64,000 nucleotides of DNA from Alitabrizicola rongguiensis (GCF_021491355.1 NZ_JAKENF010000003.1:865117-929116); one strand, 5' to 3'. Shown: positions 1-10,480, numbered from the stretch's first letter. Notes: generated by a model not told the origin, from the sequence alone. Made by a program: numbers and translations.

Positions 1-1
1 T

Positions 2-376
2 GCACGCGCCGAGGTGCAGTCGATCCTCGCGGCTTACGTGTCCGCGACGCGGCTGGCGATATCCTGGACCAGCGACCCTGATCTTTCACGCGGCGAGGTG
101 AAGGTGCTGCTTTTGAGCCTGCTTTGCCTCGAAACTGCCATGCCATGGGGCGGGCGCGTCTCGGTCCTGCAGGGGCCTGCGCGATGGTCCGTGCTGGCCG
201 AGGCCCCACGGCTCAAGATCGACCCCGGCCTCTGGGGCTCGCTGCAAGCGCCCGAACCGGGGCTGGAGGTTACACCGGCCCTCGTCCAATTCCCGCTTCT
301 GGCCGAGGACCTGCGCCGCTCCGGCCGCCGATTCAGCGCCGAACTCGGGGATGGTACGATCCGGCTCGAGCTTTGA
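2..376 (+). CDS. ChpT-like histidine phosphotransferase, 3' part (5' end outside window)
   Basis: The reading frame is open from base 2, so only the last ~124 codons are seen. A GTG at 14 is internal to the frame and need not be the start. The visible part resembles the C-terminal, degenerate ATPase-like domain of the ChpT phosphotransferase that links CckA to CtrA/CpdR in alphaproteobacteria. Visible support is a leucine-rich helix with the pattern KVLLLSLLCLETAMPWGG (residues ~30-47), typical of this fold, followed by a beta-rich end finishing IRLEL. There is no catalytic histidine in the visible part, as expected because that lies nearer the N-terminus. The family call is by pattern only and is moderately secure; a divergent histidine-kinase-like protein is the alternative. 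Confidence 0.6.
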   Translation, partial: ARAEVQSILAAYVSATRLAISWTSDPDLSRGEVKVLLLSLLCLETAMPWGGRVSVLQGPARWSVLAEAPRLKIDPGLWGSLQAPEPGLEVTPALVQFPLLAEDLRRSGRRFSAELGDGTIRLEL

Positions 377-499
377 TGCCCGCAGCACGGGGGCCGCGCC
401 CTGGCGTCCAGCGCCCGCTTTCTCGGACTCCCCTTGACGGAAGCCTTGGTCAGGCGTTGGCTCTGCCGCAGATGAGTCCGGCACGCGCGCAGGGAGGGA

Positions 500-1129
500 A
501 TGATGCCCGCATACAAGGTGACCTACTTCGATTTCGCCGGCAGCCGCGGCGAGGAGGTCCGACTTGCGCTGTCGATTGCCGGGCTGTCGTTTGAGGACCA
601 CCGCCTCGACCGCGCATCTTTCGCCCAGCTCAAGTCGCAGTTCCCCTTCGGCAGCCTGCCAACGCTCGAAATCAAGGGGCACGGCGTCTTCGCCCAGAGC
701 AACGCCATCCTTCGGCTGATCGGCCGCCAGAACGGACTTTACCCAGAGGATCTTTACGAGGCCGCCCGGCATGACGCGCTGATGGATGCGGCCGAGGACC
801 TGCGCCACCGCATCTCACCGACCATGCGCATGCCCGACGGGCCGGAAAAGGTCGCCGCCCGCCAGCAGTTGGCGGCAGAGTACCTACCACTCTGGGGGGC
901 CTGCGTGGAGCGTGCCCTCGCCGCGGCCTCGCCCGCGGGGCCTTTCGTCATGGGGACGAAGATCGGCGTCGCCGACCTCAAGCTCTACATGGTCCATCGC
1001 TGGATCGCGAGCGGAGCGGTGGACCACATCCCGGGCAGCGTGCTCGCCCCGTACGAGCGGCTGAACCGTCTCGCCGAGGCCGTGAGCGCGCACCCGGCGG
1101 TCGTCGCCTGGTCGGCCCGCGCCGCCTGA
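500..1129 (+). CDS. Glutathione S-transferase
   Basis: This 209-residue protein has the two-domain cytosolic GST layout. The N-terminal thioredoxin-like half (residues ~1-80) begins YKVTYFDFAGSRGEEVRLAL, the sigma/alpha-type start with the active-site Tyr near residue 8, and has the cis-Pro segment FGSLPTLEI plus the glutathione-binding QSNAILRLIG stretch around residues 66-75. The all-helical half follows, with GPFVMGTKIGVADL as the conserved N-capping/hydrophobic staple region. It probably conjugates glutathione to electrophiles in the cytoplasm; the substrate cannot be told. It stands alone, converging with proA two bases downstream. An AGGGAGGGA ribosome-binding stretch lies just before the ATG. 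Confidence 0.85.
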   Translation: MMPAYKVTYFDFAGSRGEEVRLALSIAGLSFEDHRLDRASFAQLKSQFPFGSLPTLEIKGHGVFAQSNAILRLIGRQNGLYPEDLYEAARHDALMDAAEDLRHRISPTMRMPDGPEKVAARQQLAAEYLPLWGACVERALAAASPAGPFVMGTKIGVADLKLYMVHRWIASGAVDHIPGSVLAPYERLNRLAEAVSAHPAVVAWSARAA

Positions 1130-1131
1130 GG

Positions 1132-2403
1132 TCAGGCGCGGATCGTCCCGTCCCCGGTCACGAGATACTTGAAGCTCGTCAGCTGCTCGGCCCCCACGGG
1201 GCCGCGCGCATGCAGCTTGCCGGTGGCGATGCCGATCTCGGCGCCCATGCCGAACTCGCCGCCATCGGCGAACTGGGTCGAGGCGTTGCGCAAGAGGATC
1301 GCGGAATCGAGCCGCTCGAAGAACCGCGCTGCCGCGGCATCATCCTCGGTCAGGATCGCCTCGGTGTGCTGGCTGCCGTATCTGCGGATATGGGCGATGG
1401 CCTCGTCCACACCATCGACGATCTTCGCCGCGATGATCATGTCGAGGAATTCGCGGCCGAAATCGTCCGGCGCGGCCTGAACCGTGCCGGGCACTTTCAG
1501 AAGGTCGCCCTCTGTCCGCACCTCGACCCCGGCCTTCACCAGATCCTCGACCAGCACCGCGCCGTGGCGGTCATGGAACGCCCGATCGATCAGCAGGCAT
1601 TCGGCCGAGCCGCAGATGCCGGTGCGCCGGGTCTTGGCGTTCAGCACCACGCGGCGCGCCTTCTCAAGATCGGCTGCGCCATCGGCATAGACGTGGCAGA
1701 TGCCCTCGAGATGGGCAAAGACCGGTACCCGCGCCTCTTTCTGCACCAGACCGACCAGCCCCTTGCCGCCGCGCGGCACGATGACGTCGATCCATTCCGT
1801 CGCGCGCAGCATGGCCGAAACCATCTCGCGGTCGCGGGTCGGGATCAGCTGGATCGCCGCCTCGGGCAGGCCCGCCGCCCTCAGGCCCTCGACCATGCAG
1901 GCATGGATCGTGGTTGAGGAATGGAAGCTCTCCGACCCTCCGCGCAGGATCACCGCATTGCCCGATTTCAGGCACAGCGCGCCAGCATCGGCGGTGACGT
2001 TCGGCCGGCTTTCGTAGATCACGCCGATGACGCCGAGCGGCGTCCGGACCCGCTGGATATGCAGGCCCGTGGGCATGTCCCATTCCGCAATGACCGAGCC
2101 AACCGGATCATCCTGTGCCGCAACCGCGCGCAGGCCTTCGACGATGCCCTTCACCCTGCCCTCGTCGAGCCTGAGGCGGTCCATCATGGGCGGGTTCAGC
2201 CCTTTGGCCGCGCCGACGGCCTGGTCCTTGACGTTGGCCGCGATGAGCTCTGCCCGCCGCTCCCAGAGCCGATGTGCGGCGACCTCGAGCGCGCGAACCT
2301 TGGCCATCGATGGCGCGAAGGCAAGCTCCGCTGCCGCCGCTTTCGCGCGGGCGCCGATTTCCGCCATCAGGTCGCTCATCGCTCCGTCCATCGCCTTCAC
2401 CAT
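1132..2403 (-). CDS. proA: Gamma-glutamyl phosphate reductase
   Basis: ProA reduces gamma-glutamyl phosphate to glutamate-5-semialdehyde with NADPH, the second step of proline synthesis. The 423-residue protein matches the family length. Family marks are the [13 protein letters not shown] cofactor-site motif at ~128-140, [14 protein letters not shown] at ~145-158, and [15 protein letters not shown] with the catalytic Cys at ~264. It is the last gene of obgE-proB-proA on this strand, 66 bases after proB. The start at 2403 is preceded by AAGAAG, which is also the end of a palindromic repeat filling the spacer. An alternative ATG eight codons further in would also fit the family N-terminus. Confidence 0.97.
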   Translation of the reverse strand: MVKAMDGAMSDLMAEIGARAKAAAAELAFAPSMAKVRALEVAAHRLWERRAELIAANVKDQAVGAAKGLNPPMMDRLRLDEGRVKGIVEGLRAVAAQDDPVGSVIAEWDMPTGLHIQRVRTPLGVIGVIYESRPNVTADAGALCLKSGNAVILRGGSESFHSSTTIHACMVEGLRAAGLPEAAIQLIPTRDREMVSAMLRATEWIDVIVPRGGKGLVGLVQKEARVPVFAHLEGICHVYADGAADLEKARRVVLNAKTRRTGICGSAECLLIDRAFHDRHGAVLVEDLVKAGVEVRTEGDLLKVPGTVQAAPDDFGREFLDMIIAAKIVDGVDEAIAHIRRYGSQHTEAILTEDDAAAARFFERLDSAILLRNASTQFADGGEFGMGAEIGIATGKLHARGPVGAEQLTSFKYLVTGDGTIRA

Positions 2404-2461
2404 GAACTTCTTCTGTTCCCAAATATCCCACGGGGGTCCGGGGGTGTGACCCCCCCGGGGC
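2404..2461 (-). repeat. Palindromic GC-rich repeat with TATTTGG..AAGAAG end, copy 1
   Basis: On the minus strand this spacer between proB and proA reads as a GC-rich dyad (CCGGGGG, a short loop, CCCCCGG), then a run of C, then GGGATATTTGGGAAC and AGAAGAAG, directly before the proA start. A second copy with the same order of parts lies at 44151-44209, again in the spacer of a minus-strand operon and just upstream of a gene. The AAGAAG end may double as the ribosome-binding site of proA. Confidence 0.6.
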
Positions 2462-2469
2462 TCTCCACT

Positions 2470-4643
<2,174 letters not shown>

Positions 4644-4713
4644 TCAGGTCTTGGCGATAGACCCGGACGGGCCGGGGCGCAAGCCTCGGCCCGCTTCCCG
4701 GCCCGACCGGAGG

Positions 4714-5265
4714 TCAGTCGAGCTTGCGAATATAGGTCCAGGTTGGGACGCGGGCGTTGCGGGCGACGCTGAAGGTCTCGGCATCCCCGATGTATTCGAA
4801 GCCGTTGTTGGTCAGCACACGGGCAGAACCGGGATTGTCCTGGAACACCTCGGCAAAGATCGTGCGTGCGCCCTGCGGGTTCGCCGCGATCAGGCCGCGG
4901 ACGGCTTCCGAGGCAAAGCCCGCATTCCAGAACGCCGGCGCGACCCAGTAGCCGATCTCGGTCTGGCCACGGTCCATCTTCTTCAGCGAAATGACGCCCA
5001 AGACTTCGGACAAGCCCGAGGCGGAGCCATCCATCACCCAGACGTCCTCGTCCGACTTGCCGGACATCGCCCTGGTCACGAAGGCCTCGGCGGCGCCGGG
5101 CGGCAGCGGGTGCGGGATCGAGCGCGTGGCCTCGGCCACACGGCGATCACCGGCATACATTGCAAAGAGGCCGGCATCGGAAATCCGGACCGGCCGCAAA
5201 ACGAACCGCCCCGCCGGCAGCGCCGCAGCGGACGCCTGCGTTGCGATCGTCATGTCGAGTGTCAT
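4714..5265 (-). CDS. GNAT family N-acetyltransferase (RimJ/RimL type)
   Basis: A 183-residue acetyl-CoA-dependent acetyltransferase of the kind that modifies alpha-amino groups of proteins or small amines. It begins the fold with RFVLRPVRISDAGLFAMYAGD, has the substrate strand GQTEIGYWVAPAFWNAGFASEAVRG (acetyl-CoA motif A region, seen in two parts around residues 100-125) and ends with the typical NPGSARVLTNNGFEYIG. The start at 5265 is preferred over an upstream in-frame ATG at 5373 because GAAGGAGGGAAGCC lies immediately before it and the upstream extension has no family character. It sits between rpmA and obgE on the same strand; the substrate is unknown. Confidence 0.85.
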   Translation of the reverse strand: MTLDMTIATQASAAALPAGRFVLRPVRISDAGLFAMYAGDRRVAEATRSIPHPLPPGAAEAFVTRAMSGKSDEDVWVMDGSASGLSEVLGVISLKKMDRGQTEIGYWVAPAFWNAGFASEAVRGLIAANPQGARTIFAEVFQDNPGSARVLTNNGFEYIGDAETFSVARNARVPTWTYIRKLD

Positions 5266-5403
5266 GGCTTCCCTCCTTCGAAGCGCATGCGGGGAGTTCT
5301 CCCCTGTTCCGTCGCGACCCTTGCGGGGCCGAGACCCTCCCCCTACCGGAACAAGATGGCGATCACGTGTCATGCGCCCAAGCCCTGCAGGAACAATATG
5401 TCG

Positions 5404-5441
5404 AAAAACTTAAGGGGGACCGGCGTTTCCGCCGATCCCCC
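5404..5441 (-). terminator. Rho-independent terminator after rpmA
   Basis: Reading the minus strand, GGGGGATCGGCG, a GAAA loop and CGCCGGTCCCCC form a 12-bp stem with one mismatch, followed by TTAAGTTTTT. It starts about 29 bases after the rpmA stop codon and would end the rplU-rpmA transcript. Confidence 0.85.
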
Positions 5442-5469
5442 GATGTGGCACCCGTCTGGGGCTTTCGGC

Positions 5470-5739
5470 TTACTCGGCGGCCTCCGCCGACGGGAGAACC
5501 GAAATGAAGGTACGGCCCTTGAGGCCCTTCTTGAAGGTCACGCGGCCCTCGACCACGGCGAAGATCGTGTGGTCGGTGCCCATGCCGACGCCCTCACCCG
5601 GGAACCAGGTGGTGCCGCGCTGGCGGACGATTATGTTGCCCGGGGCAGCCACTTGGCCACCATAGAGCTTGACGCCCAGACGACGGCCCGCGGAGTCGCG
5701 GCCGTTGCGGGAAGAACCGCCTGCTTTCTTGTGTGCCAT
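5470..5739 (-). CDS. rpmA: 50S ribosomal protein L27
   Basis: An 89-residue L27, a large-subunit protein whose N-terminal arm reaches the peptidyl-transferase centre. The N-terminus [16 protein letters not shown] is the universal family signature, followed by [12 protein letters not shown] and [17 protein letters not shown] residues (here [17 protein letters not shown]). It lies six bases after rplU in the usual rplU-rpmA pair and is followed by a strong terminator. There is no N-terminal extension of the kind cleaved in Firmicutes. Confidence 0.99.
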   Translation of the reverse strand: MAHKKAGGSSRNGRDSAGRRLGVKLYGGQVAAPGNIIVRQRGTTWFPGEGVGMGTDHTIFAVVEGRVTFKKGLKGRTFISVLPSAEAAE

Positions 5740-5745
5740 CTGTCG

Positions 5746-6198
5746 TTACTCCTGGGCAGCGGCGGCCTTGGCGGCACGCTTCGGTTTCGCGGGGGCTTCG
5801 GCGGCTTTCGCACCGGGGGCTTCGTGCGAGGCGCGGCGCGCATCGGCGGTGCCGGTCGCGGCGGCGACGCCCGACTTCTCTGCGCCCGAGGCGAGGATGT
5901 CGGTCACGCGGACCAGCGTCAGGTGCTGACGATGACCCTTCGTGCGCTGCGACGAATGCTTCCGGCGACGCTTGACGTAGTGGATGGTCTTCTCGCCCTT
6001 GATCTGGTCGATCACCTCGGCCTGCACGGCAGCGCCAGCGACGAGGGGCGAGCCGACGGTGACCGAGTCGCCGCCAACCATCAGGATTTCATTGAACTGG
6101 ATCTTGTCGCCAGCGATGGCCGCGAGCTTTTCAACGCGCAGGACGTCACCCGCCTGCACCTTGTATTGCTTGCCGCCCGTCTTGAGGACCGCGAACAT
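5746..6198 (-). CDS. rplU: 50S ribosomal protein L21
   Basis: L21 of the large ribosomal subunit, about 150 residues. The start MFAVLKTGGKQYKVQAGD is the family signature and is preceded by AAGGAAAG, so 6198 is the start; an in-frame upstream ATG at 6243 would add 15 residues with no family match. The core ends near residue 105 (VKRRRKHSSQRTKGHRQHLTLVRV). After it comes an Ala/Lys-rich extension of about 45 residues (AAEAPAKPKRAAKAAAAQE at the end), a feature seen in Rhodobacterales L21 proteins. First gene of rplU-rpmA. Confidence 0.98.
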   Translation of the reverse strand: MFAVLKTGGKQYKVQAGDVLRVEKLAAIAGDKIQFNEILMVGGDSVTVGSPLVAGAAVQAEVIDQIKGEKTIHYVKRRRKHSSQRTKGHRQHLTLVRVTDILASGAEKSGVAAATGTADARRASHEAPGAKAAEAPAKPKRAAKAAAAQE

Positions 6199-6289
6199 GG
6201 GTCTTTCCTTCTTCTCTGCCGCGTCCTGTGGCCCCGGGTTCAACCGGCGTTAGGTGCCTCGAACAGCGCGCCCCGCTTCCGGGACGATA

Positions 6290-6328
6290 TGAAACAAAAA
6301 GCCCCGGCCGGGCAGACGCCCTTCCGGA
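6290..6328 (-). terminator. Putative terminator upstream of rplU
   Basis: On the minus strand CCGG-AA-GGGC, a GTCT loop and GCCC-GG-CCGG can pair with a two-base internal loop, followed by GGCTTTTTGTTT. It is placed to end transcription from the DUF2059 gene; it could instead be part of an L21 leader. No choice between these can be made here. Confidence 0.45.
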
Positions 6329-6382
6329 GATGCGGTCATATCGGGCAATGACTGCGGATTGTCAAGCGCCGGCAGTAGCCGA

Positions 6383-7210
6383 TCAGATGTCCTGACCGGC
6401 CAGAACCTGCGCTGCCGCGCGGCCCAGTTCATTCGATATCTCGGCATAGACCGCGCCGTAGGCCGCAAAGAGGGCCGCATTCAGCGTCTGGCCGGCCTGG
6501 GTTTCGGAAAAGCTGATGTATTTCGCGAGTTCTGCATCGCTCAGCGGGTGATAGGCCAGAGCCAGATAGGGCATCAGCCAGTCTTCGGTCTCGCGCCGCA
6601 CCTGCGGCTCCTGTGCCCGGACCTCGGCAACGATCTCGTCGTCGTCCATACGGTCGCCGGCAAAGGCGCCGCCATCGTTCAGGCCGTGATAGAAGGCGAG
6701 GTTGGCGTTCATCGTGCCAGCGACATTCTCCTCGATCAGGTTGTTCACCTCGGCAAAGCGGCGCAGGTCGCCAACGCGCCCGCTATCCTCTTCTTGCAGC
6801 GCGGACCATGACAGGCGCGCCGCCTCTTCCGCAGCGGGATCGAGCATCGTTCGGCGCGCGTCGATCTCAAGGCCGACGATCCGCTTGCCAAGCTCGCTGG
6901 TGAAGAAGTCGAGGATCACAGGAACGTCCTGCGGCACGGCAGCCAGATGCTCGGCGAAGACGTCGTCAAACTGCGACCGGACGGCCGGGGCGCCATAAAT
7001 GGCAGCAACCATGCCCTGCCAGCGGCCGCTGTCCTCGTCCGGGAAGAGTTCGCCTGCAAGATCCTCGCCATAGTCGACGCCCTCATCGCGCATGACCTCC
7101 ATCAATTCAGGCACACGCAGCGCCGCCGCCACGTCCTGCGCCGTCGCGGTCTGGGCTTCGGCCGCAGGGACGGCCAGGAAAAGCAGTGCTGACAGGGCAA
7201 TGAATCGCAT
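6383..7210 (-). CDS. Exported DUF2059-family protein
   Basis: A ~275-residue protein with a Sec signal peptide (MRFIALSALLFLAVPAAEAQ, cleavage after AEA) and an all-helical remainder of DUF2059 type. The region near residues 215-265, with PLSDAELAKYISFSETQAGQ and an Asn-rich helical end, is the most typical part of the family. The start at 7210 is chosen over an ATG seven codons upstream because it gives a clean signal peptide. It is probably periplasmic, of unknown function, and stands alone between rplU and tRNA-Ser. Confidence 0.75.
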   Translation of the reverse strand: MRFIALSALLFLAVPAAEAQTATAQDVAAALRVPELMEVMRDEGVDYGEDLAGELFPDEDSGRWQGMVAAIYGAPAVRSQFDDVFAEHLAAVPQDVPVILDFFTSELGKRIVGLEIDARRTMLDPAAEEAARLSWSALQEEDSGRVGDLRRFAEVNNLIEENVAGTMNANLAFYHGLNDGGAFAGDRMDDDEIVAEVRAQEPQVRRETEDWLMPYLALAYHPLSDAELAKYISFSETQAGQTLNAALFAAYGAVYAEISNELGRAAAQVLAGQDI

Positions 7211-7420
7211 GAGCAAGACCGGACTCCGCATGGCCGCGACCGCCCGCCTCGGGTCGGACGTGCCGGCAGGCTAGGCGCTTCTAACGAGACTGCCAAGCCC
7301 TGCCGCCACGTGGGGAATTGCCGGGAAAGAGGTTGTTACGCACTGCCTGAAAACTCTGCAGAATCGGGGTTGCAAGCCGTAGCCCGCTCGACTAAACCGC
7401 CGCCGACGACCCCCAGATGC

Positions 7421-7510
7421 GGAGAGGTGCCGGAGTGGTCGATCGGGGCGGTCTCGAAAACCGTTGAGCGTGCAAGCGTTCCGTGGGTTCGAATCCCACC
7501 CTCTCCGCCA
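7421..7510 (+). tRNA. tRNA-Ser(CGA)
   Basis: A 90-base class II tRNA with acceptor stem GGAGAGG/CCTCTCC, long variable arm, T-arm GTGGGTTCGAATCCCAC and encoded CCA. The anticodon loop is CTCGAAA, so the anticodon CGA sits at 7455-7457 and reads UCG. Its last 15 bases (7496-7510) are repeated at 16605-16619, marking it as the integration target of the adjoining element. Confidence 0.97.
7496..7510 (+). repeat. attL: tRNA-Ser 3' end core repeat
   Basis: The 15 bases CCACCCTCTCCGCCA, ending at the encoded CCA, recur exactly and in the same orientation at 16605-16619. They are the left copy of the attachment core and keep the tRNA gene whole. Two imperfect repeats just inside the element, CTGTCTGCTGCCCA at 7614-7627 and CTGTCTGCCCCA at 7634-7645, could be integrase arm sites; that is inference. 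Confidence 0.85.
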
Positions 7511-7682
7511 CTTGCCATTGATTTTACTGTCATTTTTGGCATTCCGGCGAGCGCACCCACCATAAAACCCCACAACTTCTTTGGGCTTTGCCGATATGCA
7601 GGGCAAGGCAGTTCTGTCTGCTGCCCACTAACGCTGTCTGCCCCACCTGTTCGGAGGGGCTCATTTTGCTAGGCAAAGGATG

Positions 7683-8036
7683 CTATTTGAAGCAGCCCTT
7701 AGCGGTTCCTGCCGCAGTGAGCGCTTCATAGTTGCCCTTCATCGAGGCGAGCTGGGCGGAATAATCGGTGCCACTTGCAACCAAGAAGGCGGCCGGCCAG
7801 AAGAGAACAGTGGCGACACCCACCGCCACGGCATCATTGGTCGCCTTTTTCTCCTGGGCGCCGGTCAATTCGTTCACCTTGTTCACGACCATGTTTCGTT
7901 CGGAGATGATCTGTTTGCAGCTATAGCTGGAGAACGTGCTGGGGCTGACGTAAGTCGCCACGACGCTCTCAGGTTGGCTTGCGCAGCCGGCGACAACTGA
8001 AACGGCCAGAAGAAGCGCCAAACTCGTCTGTTTCAC
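7683..8036 (-). CDS. Small lipoprotein, function unknown
   Basis: A 117-residue protein starting at GTG (8036) behind AAGGA. The N-terminus is a lipoprotein signal with lipobox VVAGC, so Cys near residue 18 would be lipidated. A second Cys pair (SCKQIISERN and a C-terminal GCFK) could form a disulfide. A short membrane-like stretch, AVAVGVATVLFWPAAFLVASG, lies at about residues 70-90, glycine/alanine-rich as in glycine-zipper lipoproteins. It probably sits in the cell envelope. No family function is recognised. It is the first gene inside the element next to the tRNA. Confidence 0.7.
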   Translation of the reverse strand: MKQTSLALLLAVSVVAGCASQPESVVATYVSPSTFSSYSCKQIISERNMVVNKVNELTGAQEKKATNDAVAVGVATVLFWPAAFLVASGTDYSAQLASMKGNYEALTAAGTAKGCFK

Positions 8037-8190
8037 AGTATTGTCCTTTCATTGTGAACAATACTTACTTCACAGGAGAATTTGGCGGCATTCTGGCAAC
8101 TTCGCTGTCAAAATGTGAAACACCACCTGTAACTGTCCCGCATGGCCTCCACGATCCAGCGTATTGGATCTGGGGTTGACGCGCGGTTCG

Positions 8191-8490
8191 TCACCTCTGC
8201 GGCGAATAATAGCTTGGAAAGACCGTGCCGTCGGCAAGTTCCAGGGATGGGAAAGCCGCGACGAACGCCTGTGCATCCGATGGGAGCCGAAAGTACACAG
8301 CGATACGGTCGCCCTTGGCGTTGCTGCCGCCGCTGTGGACCGCGTAGCAGGTTCTTCCCACATTCTGGTCTAACCAATCATAGATTGGCGTCACAAGTCG
8401 TCCCAGGCCACGCTTGGGGACATAGAACCATACCCGCACGGGGAAGGCTTCTTCGTCGGTCTTGGACTGCGGGCGCGTGCGGCGGGTCAT
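8191..8490 (-). CDS. Small cytosolic protein of unknown family, copy A1 (LexA-boxed)
   Basis: A 99-residue protein without signal or membrane segment. The start at 8490 is chosen because the paralogue at 10954 starts at the same place and because upstream sequence identity stops being protein-like there; a longer in-frame start at 8751 lies in the antisense of the VPLPA gene. The conserved core is PVRVWFYVPKRGLGRLVTP, then IYDWLDQNVGR and YAVHSGGSNAKGD. The remaining ~38 residues (AVYFRLPSDAQAFVAAFP) are unique to this copy because the other is cut. A GAAC-N7-GAAC box lies five bases before the start. The family is not recognised; inducible expression after DNA damage is inferred from the box. 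Confidence 0.7.
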   Translation of the reverse strand: MTRRTRPQSKTDEEAFPVRVWFYVPKRGLGRLVTPIYDWLDQNVGRTCYAVHSGGSNAKGDRIAVYFRLPSDAQAFVAAFPSLELADGTVFPSYYSPQR

Positions 8491-8495
8491 GTCTA

Positions 8496-8510
8496 GAACA
8501 AATGAGGAAC
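8496..8510 (-). promoter_or_regulatory. LexA-type SOS box before copy A1
   Basis: The plus strand reads GAAC-AAATGAG-GAAC, that is GTTC-N7-GTTC towards the gene, matching the alphaproteobacterial LexA operator consensus exactly. The same box with a different spacer sequence precedes the paralogue at 10954, and TTGCGACTC is conserved just upstream of both. Repression by LexA is inferred. Confidence 0.65.
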
Positions 8511-8657
8511 ATTCGCGAGTCGCAAGGGCATTCTTGGAGGCCGTGGGCCGCACTTGGTCGCACGCGTTGCGTCGGCCATCAGAACCGTCATGCATTCCTC
8601 CTAGTCGAATCGCGTCTCGACGTGGCAGCATCACGCAAGGGTGATTTGGAGGGTTCA

Positions 8658-9257
8658 ATGCGTTTTCTGGGACTAATTGCATCGGTTCTAATTGGAACTG
8701 CCGCGCAAGCAGCGACCTACGAATATGATTATGACAAGAAGACTCTGTCACTTGACGGTCAGGTTCAATCGAAGATCGATTTCAAGCTTGGCTCGAAGTT
8801 CGACATTCGCTTTACGTTCGACGATGGGTGGCTTTCGAGTGATAACCCCCTTGGCATAAAGTCCGTCGTTCATGATGGAACCCGGATTACCTTCTCGCCG
8901 CGACCTATGTCTTCGTCAGCGCTCGATTTTTGGCTGAGCGCTGGCTTGCTACCTACTTTCTCAACTCAAACCGGCTTTCGCAGTCTGCCCGGAGGCAGTT
9001 TTTCGGCCTATTGGGATTGGAACGGCCGTGACTGCCGGACGTACGGCTACAGTTGCGCATATGAAGATAACTTCTTTTCATTCATAGGCGGGTACGGCAG
9101 TGAACCACGTGAATCGACCTATAGCATTACGGTGAGTTCTGTCCCTGTCCCCCATTCTGTCATCGGTTTGGCTTCGTTCATGGTTGCACTCTTTGCAGTC
9201 GGCAACCTGACTCGTCGTCGCGGCAGGCACAGTGGCCAGCTCGCAAAATTCGGCTGA
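8658..9257 (+). CDS. Secreted protein with degenerate VPLPA-CTERM-like tail (VPLPA1)
   Basis: A 199-residue exported protein. The signal peptide is MRFLGLIASVLIGTAAQAA; the body is beta-rich and aromatic. The end has SVPVPHSVIGLASFMVALFAVG followed by NLTRRRGR, which is the order of a PEP-CTERM/VPLPA sorting signal (proline motif, transmembrane helix, basic cluster) with VPVPH in place of VPLPA and a 9-residue tail after it. GGAGGG precedes the ATG at 8658, so the longer in-frame reading from 8142 is rejected. It lies divergent to copy A1. It would be targeted to the envelope and perhaps processed by an exosortase encoded elsewhere; base composition is lower in GC than the core genes. Confidence 0.75.
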   Translation: MRFLGLIASVLIGTAAQAATYEYDYDKKTLSLDGQVQSKIDFKLGSKFDIRFTFDDGWLSSDNPLGIKSVVHDGTRITFSPRPMSSSALDFWLSAGLLPTFSTQTGFRSLPGGSFSAYWDWNGRDCRTYGYSCAYEDNFFSFIGGYGSEPRESTYSITVSSVPVPHSVIGLASFMVALFAVGNLTRRRGRHSGQLAKFG

Positions 9258-9272
9258 GCCAAGCGAAAGCAG

Positions 9273-9353
9273 TTGCCTGGGGTGCCGCTTCCGAAACACA
9301 AACCCGATTCCTAGCGTCCCGGCCAGATGTGGCGAGCTGGCCGGGAACGGTAC
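9273..9353 (-). pseudogene. Decayed VPLPA-CTERM tail
   Basis: The minus strand encodes VPFPASSPHLAGTLGIG followed by FVFRKRHPRQ, which aligns with the tail of the gene at 11068-11610 (VPLPASLPLLAGALGLG then LALRRRRPS). The stop has been lost and nothing upstream in frame looks like a mature domain, so only the sorting tail survives. It lies between VPLPA1 and VPLPA2 on the opposite strand. Confidence 0.6.
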
Positions 9354-9543
9354 CTGAGCGGGGCGGCCGTCTGGCGTTACGTCATGGTGGCGGCCGAAAG
9401 GGTCAGGGGCGGGCGTCGGGCATCCGATATTCTCCAATCCACAGACGGGTCATGTGTTTATCTTTCCTTTGCGAGTAGCGACTGCCTTGTCGAATCGAGC
9501 TGCTGCTGACAGCATCAAGTCGTTGTGAAAATTGGAGATTGTG

Positions 9544-10041
9544 ATGCAACTAGTCGGATACACTCTTGCGGCGCTTTTGGGGACGGTGGGCGTTGCACAG
9601 GCAGCGATTTACAATCTGTCGTTCATCACCGACGCGCCTCGCGGGCAAACGTCCATAGTTCTTCAACTGCCGTCACTTTCCAATGTCCACATAAGTCAGC
9701 TAGTCGATATGGAGTCGTCGGATGACTGCGAGTGCGGATATTTCGACCCCCCTATTGTCCATCCTTCTAAGGTTCCCAGCAACGCGACCTCGTCCTTCGA
9801 ACTGCTGACGGACAGTGTCGGAAAAATTATAGAGATATCCTACTACTATTCTGAGGATTTCTTCGCATGGAGCTGGAATAAGAGCAGTTTCACCGAGAGT
9901 TTGTGGAGCGACGAAGAGAGCAGCGAGACTTATGCGGGCTATTGGCGTGTTGCAGCCGTTCCACTACCTGCGACTGCTCCATTGCTCGCGGGTGGGGCGG
10001 CGCTCATGGTCTTGGCGGCAAGGAAGCGCCGCTATCAGTGA
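9544..10041 (+). CDS. Secreted VPLPA-CTERM protein (VPLPA2)
   Basis: A 165-residue protein with signal peptide MQLVGYTLAALLGTVGVAQAA, a body with Cys and acidic residues (DDCECGYFD, residues ~60-68), and a canonical C-terminal sorting signal AAVPLPATAPLLAGGAALM plus LAARKRR. VPLPA-CTERM signals are known from Rhodobacterales, where a dedicated exosortase is thought to cleave them. TTGGAGATTGTG gives a ribosome site before the ATG at 9544. No enzyme motif is visible in the body, so the role is open. It is in the same direction as VPLPA1, 286 bases downstream; that spacer contains the decayed tail on the other strand. Confidence 0.85.
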   Translation: MQLVGYTLAALLGTVGVAQAAIYNLSFITDAPRGQTSIVLQLPSLSNVHISQLVDMESSDDCECGYFDPPIVHPSKVPSNATSSFELLTDSVGKIIEISYYYSEDFFAWSWNKSSFTESLWSDEESSETYAGYWRVAAVPLPATAPLLAGGAALMVLAARKRRYQ

Positions 10042-10156
10042 GCAGAGGGGTCGCACCCTCGTAGCTCGGCAATCGTCGTTAGCGCAGGCGCTCCCAAGGA
10101 ATCACGCCTGCGCTATCTTGGAGGCCACAGGCGGGCCATGCCGTCGAATTTAGAGC

Positions 10157-10480
10157 CTAAGCGGGCCGACGGCGGCCTGCGAATGCCAACAACGCTGCAC
10201 CGCCCGCGAGCAAGAAAGCAGATGCTGGTAGTGGCACATAAGCTGTCTTCTGGCCCCAATAACACCCTATGTCCGCGCGCGCGTTTGGTGTGTGGTAATC
10301 TGGCAGCCTCAGGACCTTTCCGATTTGCTCGACTGCCCAAGGCCAGCGCCACCTGTGCGGAATATGGGCTTTGCATTCCCAATAGCTGACGGCGTGCCGT
10401 CCGATGCCAGCCTGTCTGGCTAGCTAAATTTGTGACAGGCCCGCAGCCTTCCGAAGCGCAGCAAGTTCGGCCCCGGTCAT
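10157..10480 (-). pseudogene. Chimeric pseudogene: XRE-type HTH (stop at codon 19) fused in frame to a VPLPA-CTERM tail
   Basis: From ATG 10480 the minus strand reads MTGAELAALRKAAGLSQI, an amber stop (TAG at 10424-10426), then LARQAGIGRHAVSYWE, the recognition part of an XRE/Cro-type helix-turn-helix. The frame stays open through WAVEQIGKVLRLPDYHTPNA and then becomes a VPLPA tail, CYWGQKTAYVPLPASAFLL with GRRRPA and a stop at 10157. The 324 bases are exactly 108 codons, so the join is in frame. The tail resembles GYWGEKSAYVPLPAS of VPLPA3. It reads as a recombination product that lost the mature part of a VPLPA gene and then gained a nonsense codon. Not expected to be functional. Confidence 0.75.

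Noticed and set aside
7614..7645. CTGTCTGC repeats considered as a CRISPR-like array
   Set aside because: Only two imperfect, closely spaced units; more likely integrase arm sites or chance.
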